Part shown: piece by piece, positions 1-8,577 of the stretch
How positions within the stretch are numbered: the first letter of the stretch is position 1
Layout of the letters: each line of letters starts with the position of its first letter
Assembly (NCBI RefSeq): GCF_002090115.1
Contig: NZ_BBRK01000004.1
Coordinates: 1,736,001-1,800,000, forward strand
Reading direction: 5' to 3'
DNA: 64,000 nucleotides
From: Demequina sp. NBRC 110054
GTDB lineage: Bacteria > Actinomycetota > Actinomycetes > Actinomycetales > Demequinaceae
Translations under genes and position numbers: made by a program
The notes under the pieces: generated by a model
Database searches by the model: none
What the model saw: the letters and a program-made list of their open reading frames with translations, nothing else
Told to the model about the DNA's origin: nothing

Positions 1-339
1 CAGCAGTGCGGTCGCGGTGATGAGCGCGCCGATCGGGATCGTCGCGATGAACGCCGCCTTGACCGGGTGCGTGGCCTCGGCGCGCACGGCGGCGGGGTGG
101 CGCAGCGCCTTGGCTCCGTAGGCGAGCGAGGCGACCGCGAGCACGCCGAGCGCGGTCCACGCGAGGACATCCCCGATCGCCTCCGGCACTGGCCAGTGTG
201 CGGCCGCCCCCTGCCAGGCGAGCGCGAGCCCGCCGATCCCCATCACCGAGGCGAAGATCCCGACGGGGAGGTGGTGCAGTCCGGATCCTTCGTGCGATGC
301 CGCGGGGCTCGGCGGGTGGGTGTCCTGCGTGGTGGTCAT
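1..339 (-). CDS. TDT/SLAC1-family transporter, N-terminal part (runs off the window)
   Basis: The 113 codons present begin MTTTQDTHPPS at an ATG preceded by a strong AGGAGG. After a short polar head comes LPVGIFASVMGIGGLALAW, the first membrane segment typical of the TDT/SLAC1 family (TehA, malate and sulfite exporters). A second hydrophobic segment follows at about residues 60-78, then a third that is cut by the window edge. The family exports small anions; the substrate cannot be told from this fragment. A palindromic ATACCC-N4-GGGTAT site lies 36 bp upstream and suggests control by a CsoR/CstR-type repressor. The gene is divergent from the OFA carrier. Confidence 0.8.
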   Translation of the reverse strand, partial: MTTTQDTHPPSPAASHEGSGLHHLPVGIFASVMGIGGLALAWQGAAAHWPVPEAIGDVLAWTALGVLAVASLAYGAKALRHPAAVRAEATHPVKAAFIATIPIGALITATALL

Positions 340-688
340 GGGTCCTCCTCAGGGCGTCGATCTCGGCACCTTCAATACCCCCCAGGGTATGCACGGAGGG
401 GCTGGGGGTCCACTGGGCACAAGGTCCTAGATCTCCGCCGATCGCACGCGGGCCGACGCTCGTCGCGAATACTCCACGAAACGGCGACAGTTCACACGTG
501 AAGGAGTGTTGTCAAGCCAGAACGGGCCCTGGTACCCGATGTCTCGATGGATTTCTCCCTCCGACAGCCAAAAGCCGGACCTAGGTCCCTTCGTTCTCAG
601 TTCCCCGACCGCGAGCATGGGCAACACGGAGCAACGGGGCCCCGGACAGCGTGGTTCGCGGCCAGTTGCTCCTCGAAGGGAGACAACG
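340..688. other. Divergent intergenic region, TDT exporter / OFA carrier
   Basis: 349 bp without a supportable gene. It holds the CsoR/CstR-like site near the exporter, an inverted repeat TTCAC-AC-GTGAA at 491-502, and a perfect 12-bp palindrome GGACCTAGGTCC at 577-588, about 100 bp before the carrier start. Either palindrome could be an operator for the carrier. Long open frames across this stretch have no family resemblance and are treated as chance. Confidence 0.5.
375..390. promoter_or_regulatory. CsoR/CstR-like operator ahead of the TDT exporter
   Basis: The sequence is ATACCC-CCCA-GGGTAT, a perfect 6-bp inverted repeat around 4 bp. G/C-rich cores flanked by ATA/TAT are typical of CsoR-family (copper or persulfide sensor) operators. 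The same ATACCC-N4-GGGTAT occurs before thioredoxin at 45141. No regulator of this family is encoded in the window. Confidence 0.55.
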
Positions 689-2077
689 ATGTCCGTCCTC
701 GACCGAGAGCGCACGGTTGCGCCACCCGGGTACAACCGGTGGCTCGTCCCGCCGGCGGCGCTCGCCGTCCACCTGAGCATCGGCCAGGTGTACGCCTACT
801 CCGTCCTGAAGCCCGCGCTGCTTGAGCACTTCGACGCATCCCACACGCAGATCGGTGTCATCTTCTCGATCTCCATCGTGATGCTCGGCCTGTCCGCGGC
901 GTTCGGCGGCCGGTGGATGGAGCGCAACGGGCCGCGCAAGACCATGGTGATCTCCGCGCTGGCGTGGTGCAGCGGCTTCGCCGTGGCGGCGCTCGGCGTA
1001 GCGATCGGTCAGCTCTGGGTGGTCTATCTCGGCTACGGCTTCATCGGCGGCATCGGCCTGGGGCTCGGCTACATCTCGCCGGTCTCGACGCTCATCAAGT
1101 GGTTCCCCGACCGGCCAGGCCTCGCGACCGGGCTCGCGATCATGGGCTTCGGCGGCGGCGCGATGCTCGCGGCTCCTCTGAGCCAGTTCATGCTGAGCAA
1201 CTACGCCGCGACCGAGTCCGAGGCGCTCGTCCCGACATACCTCACGTTGGGTGCCATCTACAGCGTGTTGATGCTGCTCGGCGCGGCCGTCGTCCGCGTT
1301 CCGCCGAAGGGCTACGTCCCGGAGGGGTGGGAGCCGTCGGAGCACGTCTCCAAGGTCTCGAGCGGCGGGCAGGTTAGCGCCAAGAACGCGATCAAGACCT
1401 TCTCCTTCTGGATGCTGTGGCTCGTGCTGTTCACCAACGTGACCGCGGGCATCGGCATCCTCGAGAACGCCAAGCCGATGATCGAGGACTACTTCCCGGC
1501 GGTCACCGCCGCTGCGGCCGCGGGCTTCGTCGGGCTGCTGTCCCTCGCGAACATGGGCGGCCGCATCGGCTGGTCGAGCCTGTCCGACGTGATCGGCCGC
1601 AAGTCCACCTACGTGATGTACCTCGGGGTCGGAGCGCTCGCGTATACCGCGGTCGCGCTGTTCGGGCCGGCGAACCTCACGCTGTTCGTGCTGCTCGTGG
1701 TGCTGATCATCTCCTTCTACGGCGGAGGCTTCGCGACCATCCCCGCCTACCTGAAGGACGTGTTCGGGGAGTTCGAGGTGGGCGCGATCCACGGGCGCCT
1801 GCTCACCGCGTGGTCAGCGGCCGGCGTCGCGGGCCCGCTCATCATCAACGGCGTCCTGGACCTGCTCGAGGCTCAGGGCCTGAGCGGCGCCGACCTCTAC
1901 CGGCCGTCGCTGCTGGTGATGGTCGGCATCCTGCTCGTCGGGTTCGTGGCGAACCTGCTGGTGCGGCCGGTGTCCGCGAAGTGGCACGAGCACGCCGACG
2001 CGGTTCCTGACCATGAGCGGCACCAGTCGCTGGCGAAGGGGACCCCCGCCTACGCGGGGGCCAGGAAGGAGAGCTGA
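689..2077 (+). CDS. OFA (oxalate/formate antiporter) family MFS transporter
   Basis: A 462-residue, 12-segment major facilitator. The start is the ATG giving MSVLDRERTVAPPGYNRW, preceded by GAAGGGAG; the open frame extends further upstream only by chance. Hallmarks are VHLSIGQVYAYSVLKPAL in helix 1, GGRWMERNGPRK in the loop after helix 2, and GRIGWSSLSDVIGRK in the second half. OFA carriers exchange or take up small carboxylates such as formate, oxalate, lactate or pyruvate; the substrate here is unknown. The 49-residue partner starts 3 bp downstream. Closeness to adhE and the presence of an FNT channel at 28 kb fit fermentative acid traffic. Confidence 0.85.
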   Translation: MSVLDRERTVAPPGYNRWLVPPAALAVHLSIGQVYAYSVLKPALLEHFDASHTQIGVIFSISIVMLGLSAAFGGRWMERNGPRKTMVISALAWCSGFAVAALGVAIGQLWVVYLGYGFIGGIGLGLGYISPVSTLIKWFPDRPGLATGLAIMGFGGGAMLAAPLSQFMLSNYAATESEALVPTYLTLGAIYSVLMLLGAAVVRVPPKGYVPEGWEPSEHVSKVSSGGQVSAKNAIKTFSFWMLWLVLFTNVTAGIGILENAKPMIEDYFPAVTAAAAAGFVGLLSLANMGGRIGWSSLSDVIGRKSTYVMYLGVGALAYTAVALFGPANLTLFVLLVVLIISFYGGGFATIPAYLKDVFGEFEVGAIHGRLLTAWSAAGVAGPLIINGVLDLLEAQGLSGADLYRPSLLVMVGILLVGFVANLLVRPVSAKWHEHADAVPDHERHQSLAKGTPAYAGARKES

Positions 2078-2080
2078 GCC

Positions 2081-2230
2081 ATGGCTGACAAGACGGACAC
2101 GACAGGCAAGGGCAAGCCGACGACGGGCTCCAACCCGCTCGCGTATGTGCTGTGGGCGCTGGTGGCGACGGGTCTGGTCTACGGCGTGACCATGACCGCG
2201 GTGAAGGCTGTGGTGCTCTTCACCGGATGA
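2081..2230 (+). CDS. MFS transporter small subunit (49 aa, single membrane segment)
   Basis: A short gene starting 3 bp after the OFA carrier, with AGGAAGGAGAG as its ribosome-binding site inside the end of that gene. The product begins MADKTDTTGKGKPTTG and has one hydrophobic segment, LAYVLWALVATGLVYGVTMT, ending in a short basic/hydrophobic tail. Small one-helix proteins sit behind many actinobacterial OFA carriers and are annotated as their small subunit. Tight spacing implies co-translation. Its exact role (stability or gating) is unknown to me. Confidence 0.8.
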   Translation: MADKTDTTGKGKPTTGSNPLAYVLWALVATGLVYGVTMTAVKAVVLFTG

Positions 2231-2245
2231 CCTGCAGGAGGGGCG

Positions 2246-2290
2246 GACGGGGCGGGTTCGATGAGATCGGGCCCGCCTCGTCGCTTTCGT
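2246..2290 (+). terminator. Rho-independent-like terminator after the OFA carrier operon
   Basis: An 11-bp stem (GACGGGGCGGG paired with CCCGCCTCGTC, one mismatch) is followed by GCTTTCGTTT. Confidence 0.7.
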
Positions 2291-2336
2291 TTACGGGTGT
2301 TCAGAAGCACTCATTTCCGATCGAAATGGCTGGAAA

Positions 2337-2370
2337 ATACACCCCCGGGGGCATATAAACCCCCTGGTAT
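2337..2370. promoter_or_regulatory. Imperfect AT-flanked G/C palindromes upstream of adhE
   Basis: ATAC-ACCCCCGGGGGC-ATAT is followed directly by ATAAACCCCCTGGTAT. Both resemble, imperfectly, the ATACCC-N4-GGGTAT sites at 375 and 45141. They lie about 110 bp before adhE and could be weak CsoR-family sites or a different regulator's box. I do not see a clear Rex-type site. Confidence 0.3.
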
Positions 2371-2480
2371 TTGGGCCCATGGTCCCCGGGACCTTGGCAC
2401 CGAGCATGTGGCGTTGATCCGTCTTACATTTCTATGTGTCGGGACCCGATGGGGGAACCCGGTAGAGGAGAGAGTGAGAG

Positions 2481-5225
2481 ATGACCACCACAGCCCCGGA
2501 CCAGAAGGCCGATGCTCCCGCCCAGGCGGTCGATGTCGCGGCTTCCATCGACAAGCTTGTCGAGCAGGCGCAGGTCGCGCTGCAGCAGTACAGCACCTTC
2601 ACGCAGGACGACGTCGACCTTCTCGTGAAGAAGGCCTCCGTCGCCGCGCTGAACCAGCACGGCGAGCTCGCCGTCCTCGCGGTCGAGGAGACCGGCCGAG
2701 GCGTGTTCGAGGACAAGGCCGTCAAGAACATCTTCGCGTGTGAGCACGTGACCCACTCGATGGCCCCCATGAAGACCGTGGGCATCATCAACGAGGACCC
2801 GATCAAGGGCATCATCGAGATCGCGGAGCCCGTCGGCGTCGTCGCCGGTGTCACCCCCGTGACCAACCCGACCTCGACCGCGATCTTCAAGTCGCTCATC
2901 GCGCTCAAGACCCGCAACCCGATCATCTTCGCGTTCCACCCGAACGCTCAGAAGTCGTCGGTCGCCGCCGCCAAGATCGTGCGCGACGCCGCGATCGCCG
3001 CGGGCGCCCCCGAGTTCTGCATCCAGTGGGTCGAGACCCCCTCCATCGAGGCCACAGGCGAGCTCATGAACCACGACGGTGTCGCGCTGATCCTCGCCAC
3101 CGGTGGAAACGCCATGGTGAAGGCGGCCTACAGCTGCGGCAAGCCCGCGCTCGGCGTCGGTGCCGGAAACGTCCCGGCCTACGTCCACAAGTCGGCCAAC
3201 CTCGACCGTTCGATCAACGACCTCGTCATCTCCAAGGCGTTCGACAACGGCATGGTGTGCGCCTCCGAGCAGGCCGTGATCCTGGACGCGGAGATCTACG
3301 ACGAGGCGCTGAGCCTCTTCGGCCGTCTCCACGCCTACAAGGCCACCGCGGCCGAGAAGACGATGCTCGAGGAGTTCATCTTCGGCGTCGCCGCGAACGG
3401 CGAGAACTGCGCCGGTGCGAAGCTCAACCCGAACGTGGTCGGCAAGACCCCGCAGTGGATCGCCGAGCAGGCGGGCTTCGAGGTTCCCGAGGAGACGTCG
3501 ATCATCCTCGCCGAGGTCTCGACCGTCGGCGACAGCGAGCCGCTGACCCGCGAGAAGCTGGCCCCGGTGCTCGCCGTCCTCAAGTCGGAGACCACCGAGC
3601 AGGGTCTCGACTACGCCAAGCGCATGGTCGAGTTCAACGGCCTCGGTCACTCGGCCGCGATCCACGCGCAGGACGACGAGCTCATCAAGGACTTCGGCAA
3701 GATCTGCAAGGCGAGCCGCATCCTCGTCAACTCGCCTTCCTCGCACGGCGGCATCGGCGACATCTACAACGCCCTGATGCCCTCGCTGACGCTCGGCTGC
3801 GGCTCGTACGGCCGCAACTCGGTCTCCGCGAACGTCACCGCGGTCAACCTGATCAACGTGAAGCGCATCGCCCGGAGGAACAACAACATGCAGTGGTTCA
3901 AGGTGCCGGCGAAGACCTACTTCGAGCCCAACGCGATCCAGTACCTCATGGACATGAACGGCGTGAACCGCGTGACGATCGTCACCGACGCGACCATGAC
4001 GCAGATCGGCATCGTGGACAAGGTCCTCGACATGCTGCAGCGTCGTGAGAACCCGGTCTCGGTCCAGATCATCGACAACGTCGAGCCCGAGCCGAGCGTC
4101 TCGACCGTGCGCAAGGGCACCGAGACGATGCGTGCCTTCAAGCCGGACACGATCATCGCCGTCGGCGGTGGCTCGCCCATGGATGCCGCGAAGGTCATGT
4201 GGCTGCTGTACGAGCACCCGGACATCGACTTCGCCGACCTCAAGGAGAAGTTCTTCGACGTCCGCAAGCGCGCCTTCCAGTTCCCGAAGCTGGGCGAGCT
4301 CGCCAAGCTGGTGTGCATCCCGACCACGTCGGGCACCGGCTCCGAGGTGACGCCGTTCGCGGTGATCTCCGACCCGGAGAACGGCCGCAAGTACCCGCTC
4401 GCGGACTACGCGCTCACGCCGACCGTCGCGATCGTGGACCCGGTCCTCACCGCGAACCTCCCGTCGCGCGTCGCCGCGGACTCCGGTCTGGACGCCCTGA
4501 CGCACGCCACCGAGGCGTTCGTCTCGGTCTACGCCAACGACTACACCGACGGCCTGTGCCTGCAGGCCATCAAGATGGTCTTCGACAACCTTGAGACCTC
4601 GGTGCAGGAGGGCGGCGCCGCGATCAAGGCCCGCGAGAAGATGCACAACGCCGCGACGATCGCCGGTATGGCGTTCGCCAACGCGTTCCTGGGTCTGGTG
4701 CACGCGATGTCGCACGTGACCGGCTCGACGTTCCACGTCGCGCACGGCCGCACCAACTCCATCTACCTGCCCCACGTCATCCGCTACAACGGCAAGGTCC
4801 CGACCAAGCCGACCTCGTGGCCCAAGGCCGAGTCCTACGTGGCGCCCGAGCGCTACCAGATGATCGCGAAGCACCTCGGTCTGCCGGCCTCGACCCCCGA
4901 GGAGGGCATCGAGTCCTACGCCAACGCGTGCGCCGAGCTGCGCGCCAAGTGCGGCGTCGAGGGCTCCTTCCAGGAGGTCGGCGTCGACGAGGCCGAGTTC
5001 ATGGCCTCGCTCGACACGCTCGCGATGAACGCCTACGCCGACCAGTGCGCGCCGGCCAACCCGCGTCTGCCGATCCTCGAGGACATGAAGATCATGATGG
5101 AGGCCGCGTACTACGGCACCTCCTTCGACGAGGTGGTCGCGAACCGCAAGGCCAAGAAGGAGGCCGACAAGGCCCCCGCCAAGGCTTCTGCGAAGAAGGC
5201 CGCCGCCAAGAAGGCCGCCAAGTAG
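2481..5225 (+). CDS. adhE: Bifunctional acetaldehyde-CoA / alcohol dehydrogenase
   Basis: A 914-residue AdhE converts acetyl-CoA to acetaldehyde and then ethanol, oxidising two NADH in fermentation. Residues 1-440 are the acylating aldehyde dehydrogenase, with catalytic Cys260 in FDNGMVCASEQAVIL. Residues 460-865 are the iron alcohol dehydrogenase, with GGGSPMDAAK, TTSGTGSEVTPFAV and the histidine-rich HAMSHVTGSTFHVAHG. The last ~35 residues form a Lys/Ala tail (APAKASAKKAAAKKAAK) not found in enterobacterial AdhE. The ATG follows GAGGAGAGAG. The gene stands alone between two terminators. It implies an anaerobic or oxygen-limited lifestyle. Confidence 0.97.
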   Translation: MTTTAPDQKADAPAQAVDVAASIDKLVEQAQVALQQYSTFTQDDVDLLVKKASVAALNQHGELAVLAVEETGRGVFEDKAVKNIFACEHVTHSMAPMKTVGIINEDPIKGIIEIAEPVGVVAGVTPVTNPTSTAIFKSLIALKTRNPIIFAFHPNAQKSSVAAAKIVRDAAIAAGAPEFCIQWVETPSIEATGELMNHDGVALILATGGNAMVKAAYSCGKPALGVGAGNVPAYVHKSANLDRSINDLVISKAFDNGMVCASEQAVILDAEIYDEALSLFGRLHAYKATAAEKTMLEEFIFGVAANGENCAGAKLNPNVVGKTPQWIAEQAGFEVPEETSIILAEVSTVGDSEPLTREKLAPVLAVLKSETTEQGLDYAKRMVEFNGLGHSAAIHAQDDELIKDFGKICKASRILVNSPSSHGGIGDIYNALMPSLTLGCGSYGRNSVSANVTAVNLINVKRIARRNNNMQWFKVPAKTYFEPNAIQYLMDMNGVNRVTIVTDATMTQIGIVDKVLDMLQRRENPVSVQIIDNVEPEPSVSTVRKGTETMRAFKPDTIIAVGGGSPMDAAKVMWLLYEHPDIDFADLKEKFFDVRKRAFQFPKLGELAKLVCIPTTSGTGSEVTPFAVISDPENGRKYPLADYALTPTVAIVDPVLTANLPSRVAADSGLDALTHATEAFVSVYANDYTDGLCLQAIKMVFDNLETSVQEGGAAIKAREKMHNAATIAGMAFANAFLGLVHAMSHVTGSTFHVAHGRTNSIYLPHVIRYNGKVPTKPTSWPKAESYVAPERYQMIAKHLGLPASTPEEGIESYANACAELRAKCGVEGSFQEVGVDEAEFMASLDTLAMNAYADQCAPANPRLPILEDMKIMMEAAYYGTSFDEVVANRKAKKEADKAPAKASAKKAAAKKAAK

Positions 5226-5268
5226 CGCCAGATCTGCGCGCCGGCTCGGGATACGGCTGACGCGCACC

Positions 5269-5307
5269 GGAAGGCCCCGGCTCCTCACAAGGGGGTCGGG
5301 GCCTTCC
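5269..5307 (+). terminator. Terminator after adhE
   Basis: An 11-bp perfect stem (GGAAGGCCCCG / CGGGGCCTTCC) with a 17-nt loop; no long T-run follows, as is common at high G+C. Confidence 0.7.
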
Positions 5308-5340
5308 GCTGTCCCGGGGAGGTCCCGTGCGGGCGGCCAC

Positions 5341-5346
5341 TAGACT
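5341..5346 (+). promoter_or_regulatory. -10 box of a leaderless prfB transcript
   Basis: TAGACT is followed 8 nt later by the GTG start and there is no ribosome-binding site, which is the leaderless arrangement. Confidence 0.5.
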
Positions 5347-5354
5347 GTCTGTTC

Positions 5355-6467
5355 GTGGCTACTGAATTCCCTGTCGAGATCGCGGCGCTGCGCAACACCT
5401 TCGAGCAGATCGAGGCGGTGCTCGACCCGACGAAGCTCAGGGAGCGGATCGCGGACCTCGAGGAGAAGGCCGCCGCTCCCGACCTCTGGGATGACCAGGA
5501 GAACGCCCAGGCCGTCACGAGCGCGCTGAGCGCCGCGAACTCCGAGCTCAACCGCGTCACGGGCTTCGGCCGCCGGATCGACGACCTCGAGGTGCTGATC
5601 GAGATGGGCGAGGAGGCCGACGACGAGGAGACCCTCGCCGAGGCCGAGGCCGAGCTCGAGAAGCTCAAGAAGGACCTGTCCGCGATGGAGGTCCGCACCC
5701 TCATGAACGGCGAGTGGGACGAGCGCAACGCCGTCGTCACGATCCGCTCCGGTGCGGGCGGCGACGACGCCACCGACTTCGCCGAGATGCTGCTGCGCAT
5801 GTACCTGCGCTGGGCCGAGCGTCACGGCTACCAGACCAAGGTGCTCGACACCTCCTACGCGGAGGGCGCCGGCATCAAGTCCGCGACCTTCGAGCTCAAC
5901 GCGCCGTACGCGTTCGGCACGCTGTCGGTCGAGGCGGGCACGCACCGCCTCGCCCGCATCAGCCCGTTCGGCTCGGCCGACAAGCGCCAGACCAGCTTCG
6001 CGGCGGTCGAGGTGATCCCGCAGATCGAGTCGACCGACCACATCGACGTGCCCGAGGCAGACATCAAGGTCGACGTCTTCCGCTCGTCCGGCCCCGGCGG
6101 CCAGTCGGTCAACACGACCGACTCCGCGGTCCGCATCACGCACCTTCCCAGCGGCATCGTCGTGTCGATGCAGGACGAGAAGTCGCAGATCCAGAACCGT
6201 GCCGCCGCGATGCGCGTCCTCCAGTCGCGCCTGCTGCTCCTCAAGAAGGAGGAGGAGGCCGCGCAGAAGAAGGAGCTCGCGGGCGACATCAAGGCAAGCT
6301 GGGGCGACCAGATGCGCTCGTACTTCCTCTACGGCCAGCAGCTCGTCAAGGACCTGCGCACCGGCCACGAGGTCGGCAACCCGCAGACCGTCTTCGACGG
6401 CGATCTCGACGGCTTCATCGACGCGGGCATCCGCTGGCGCCGCGCGCAGCAGTCCGAGCAGGACTGA
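5355..6467 (+). CDS. prfB: Peptide chain release factor 2
   Basis: A 370-residue RF2 that releases peptides at UGA and UAA. It has an N-terminal coiled domain (1-110), the codon-reading SPF tripeptide at about 203-205 (the RF2 rather than RF1 signature), and GGQ at about 247-249 in [10 protein letters not shown]. The GTG start follows a TAGACT box by 8 nt. The frame is continuous, so there is no programmed +1 frameshift of the E. coli kind. Downstream lies the ftsEX operon, the usual actinobacterial order. Confidence 0.96.
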   Translation: MATEFPVEIAALRNTFEQIEAVLDPTKLRERIADLEEKAAAPDLWDDQENAQAVTSALSAANSELNRVTGFGRRIDDLEVLIEMGEEADDEETLAEAEAELEKLKKDLSAMEVRTLMNGEWDERNAVVTIRSGAGGDDATDFAEMLLRMYLRWAERHGYQTKVLDTSYAEGAGIKSATFELNAPYAFGTLSVEAGTHRLARISPFGSADKRQTSFAAVEVIPQIESTDHIDVPEADIKVDVFRSSGPGGQSVNTTDSAVRITHLPSGIVVSMQDEKSQIQNRAAAMRVLQSRLLLLKKEEEAAQKKELAGDIKASWGDQMRSYFLYGQQLVKDLRTGHEVGNPQTVFDGDLDGFIDAGIRWRRAQQSEQD

Positions 6468-6487
6468 CCCCGCACCGGAGCGCCGCG

Positions 6488-6591
6488 GTGCAGTTCTGCA
6501 CGCGGCTGTGAATCGTGGTGCGGGTGAGGCGCTGGAGAAACCTCGTGCGTCTCTGCATCCTCACCAGTTACGGGTGCGTGCAGAACTGCAC
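6488..6591. repeat. Inverted pair of 14-bp palindromes
   Basis: GTGCAGTTCTGCAC at 6488-6501 and its reverse complement GTGCAGAACTGCAC at 6578-6591. Each is itself palindromic apart from the central two bases. The flanking bases also partly pair (CGC..GGTGAGG against CCTCACC..GCG), so transcripts could fold into a long hairpin just after prfB. Confidence 0.6.
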
Positions 6592-6639
6592 GCCATGAGG
6601 CGCCGATGCGCCTGCATCGCCCGCCGGTGACCGCCGCCT

Positions 6640-6736
6640 GACACTGTGAACCACTCTCGCCTCCGGCGCGCGATCGTGTCGCGGGACGATGCGGGGTGTC
6701 GCCGGGGTGTCGTCGCTCGGATTGGTTCGAACTGTC
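6640..6736 (+). repeat. 97-bp element with inverted termini (copy A)
   Basis: The left end GACACTGTGAACCACTCTC and the right end GGATTGGTTCGAACTGTC are inverted repeats of one another (GACA.T..GAACCA). A second copy with the same termini lies at 30424-30518. The inner GTGTCGCGGG and GTGTCGCCGGGGTGTCG also recur at 21881-21918. Confidence 0.6.
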
Positions 6737-6976
6737 CGGGCCGGGCGGGGCGGAGTGCTGGGGGAGGGCGCGCAGTGTCCGTGCGCTCCGAGCCCAGGGA
6801 CGATGCGACGGTCGGGCGGGAGGGCGCGGCCGCGCTGTGCGGGGAACGAATGGGACGTATCACCGCAGTGTGATTCTTCGGACACGAAGGGGGCGGCGTG
6901 GCCTCCCAGGACGTACCGTGTGGTTGCTTACGATGCATGAAGGAGGCGTGGGTCCGTCCCCCCGCGCCACGTCACT

Positions 6977-7669
6977 GTGATTCGTCTAGAGAACGTCAGC
7001 AAGGTGTACTCGCGAGGTGCGAGACCCGCGCTCGAAGGCATCGATGTCGAGATCGAGCGCGGGGACTTCGTGTTCCTCGTGGGCTCGTCCGGCTCCGGTA
7101 AGTCGACCTTCCTCAAGCTCATCCTGCGCGAGGAGCGCCCGACCGGCGGCGACGTCTACGTCGCCGGCCGTCACCTCAACCGCCTCACGTCGTGGCGGGT
7201 GCCCCACCTGCGCCGCGAGATCGGCGCGGTGTTCCAGGACTTCCGCCTGCTCCCGAACAAGACCGTCTACCAGAACGTCGCCTTCGCGCTTCAGGTGATC
7301 GGCAAGGGACGGCGCGACATCGAGTCGACCGTGCCCGAGATGCTCGAGCTCGTCGGCCTGGCCGGCAAGGAGCGGCGCATGCCGCACGAGCTGTCTGGTG
7401 GTGAGCAGCAGCGCGTCGCGATCGCGCGCGCGTTCGTGAACCGGCCCCCGATCCTGCTGTGCGATGAGCCGACCGGAAACCTGGACCCGGGCACCTCGGT
7501 CGGCATCATGCGCCTCCTGGACCGCATCAACCGCACCGGCACGACAGTGATGATGGCGACCCACGACGACGAGATCGTCGACCAGATGCGCAAGCGCGTC
7601 ATCGAGCTCAAGGGCGGACACCTGGTCCGCGACCAGGACCGCGGCGTCTACGGGCTGGAGCGCGCATGA
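6977..7669 (+). CDS. ftsE: Cell division ATP-binding protein FtsE
   Basis: A 230-residue ABC ATPase that pairs with FtsX at the division site and switches on peptidoglycan hydrolases. It shows Walker [10 protein letters not shown] at about residue 36, the Q-loop [16 protein letters not shown] typical of FtsE, the signature LSGGEQQR, and Walker [13 protein letters not shown]. The GTG start gives the usual [11 protein letters not shown] head. It overlaps ftsX by 4 bp (ATGA), so the two are translationally coupled. Confidence 0.96.
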   Translation: MIRLENVSKVYSRGARPALEGIDVEIERGDFVFLVGSSGSGKSTFLKLILREERPTGGDVYVAGRHLNRLTSWRVPHLRREIGAVFQDFRLLPNKTVYQNVAFALQVIGKGRRDIESTVPEMLELVGLAGKERRMPHELSGGEQQRVAIARAFVNRPPILLCDEPTGNLDPGTSVGIMRLLDRINRTGTTVMMATHDDEIVDQMRKRVIELKGGHLVRDQDRGVYGLERA

Positions 7670-8577
7670 GGCTTCAGTTCATCCTCGGCGAGGTCATCAA
7701 CGGCCTGCGCCGCAACTCGACCATGGCCCTGTCGGTCGTGCTCGTCACCTTCGTGTCGCTCACCTTCGTGGGCTCGGCCGCGCTCATCCAGACGCAGATC
7801 GGCCAGCTGCAGGACGACTGGTACGGCAAGGTCGAGGTGTCGATCTTCCTGTGCCCCACGGACTCGGTGAACGAGCAGTGCGCACAGGGGGAGGCGACCC
7901 CCGCACAGGAGGACGCGATCCTCGAGGTGCTTGAGACCGGCGCGGTCGCGGACCTCGTCGACACCGTCACGTACGAGTCGAAGGAGGAGGCCTACGAGAA
8001 CTTCGCCGCGCGGGCCGACAACTCGCTCGTCCAGTACCTGACCGCGGACGACATGCAGGCGAGCTTCCGCGTGAAGCTCCTCGACCCCTCGCAGTTCCAG
8101 GTCGTCGCCGACGCGACGCAGGGTCTGTCCGGTGTCGAGTCGGTGCAGGACCAGCGCGAGATCTTCGACAACCTCTTCGCGTTCCTCAACGCCGCGACGC
8201 TCGTGGCGGCCGGTCTCGCGGCCGTGATGCTGCTCACCGCGGTCCTGCTGATCACCACGACCGTGCGGCTCTCCGCACTCAGTCGCAAACGTGAGACTAC
8301 GATCATGAAGATGGTCGGATCGTCGAGGACGCTGATTCAGCTCCCGTTCATGCTTGAGGGCGCGGTCGCCGCGACGACGGGCGCCATCCTCGCGACCGTC
8401 GGCCTGTGGTTCGGGGTCCAGTACCTGGTCCAGGACTGGTTGAGCTCCTCCGTGGGCTGGGTCGACTACGTCACCGGCGACGACGTGCTCGCGATCGCGC
8501 CATGGCTCGTCCTCATCGCCTTCGGACTCGCGGCGGCCGCCTCGCTGCTCACGCTCGGGAGGTACACGCGCGCATGA
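7666..8577 (+). CDS. ftsX: Cell division permease FtsX
   Basis: A 303-residue membrane partner of FtsE. The head [18 protein letters not shown] is typical of actinobacterial FtsX. A first membrane segment (about 20-45) is followed by an extracellular loop of about 130 residues that contacts the hydrolase, then three membrane segments. The loop is acidic and has a Cys pair ([10 protein letters not shown]). It overlaps the next gene by 4 bp, so FtsE, FtsX and the M23 peptidase form one operon. Confidence 0.95.
   Translation: MRLQFILGEVINGLRRNSTMALSVVLVTFVSLTFVGSAALIQTQIGQLQDDWYGKVEVSIFLCPTDSVNEQCAQGEATPAQEDAILEVLETGAVADLVDTVTYESKEEAYENFAARADNSLVQYLTADDMQASFRVKLLDPSQFQVVADATQGLSGVESVQDQREIFDNLFAFLNAATLVAAGLAAVMLLTAVLLITTTVRLSALSRKRETTIMKMVGSSRTLIQLPFMLEGAVAATTGAILATVGLWFGVQYLVQDWLSSSVGWVDYVTGDDVLAIAPWLVLIAFGLAAAASLLTLGRYTRA

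Larger units (their letters stand above)
6468..6976. other. Intergenic region prfB-ftsE
   Basis: 509 bp. It carries a mirrored pair of 14-bp palindromes (6488 and 6578), a 97-bp element with inverted termini (6640-6736), two copies of GGGACGATGC (6683-6692 and 6797-6806), and a possible -10 TACGAT at 6929-6934 upstream of ftsE. Small open frames at 6646-6980 overlap each other and lack family resemblance. Confidence 0.6.

Noticed and set aside
2424-5288. A 954-codon frame antisense to adhE, and similar long antisense frames over GH3 and ABC genes
   Set aside because: Third-position G+C makes antisense frames open; translations are Arg/Asp/Val/His-rich without domains.
5355-6467. Programmed frameshift in prfB
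   Set aside because: The frame is open from the GTG through the SPF and GGQ motifs with no internal TGA.
6646-6980. Three overlapping small open frames between prfB and ftsE
   Set aside because: Overlapping frames of repeat-derived sequence with no ribosome-binding sites or family resemblance.
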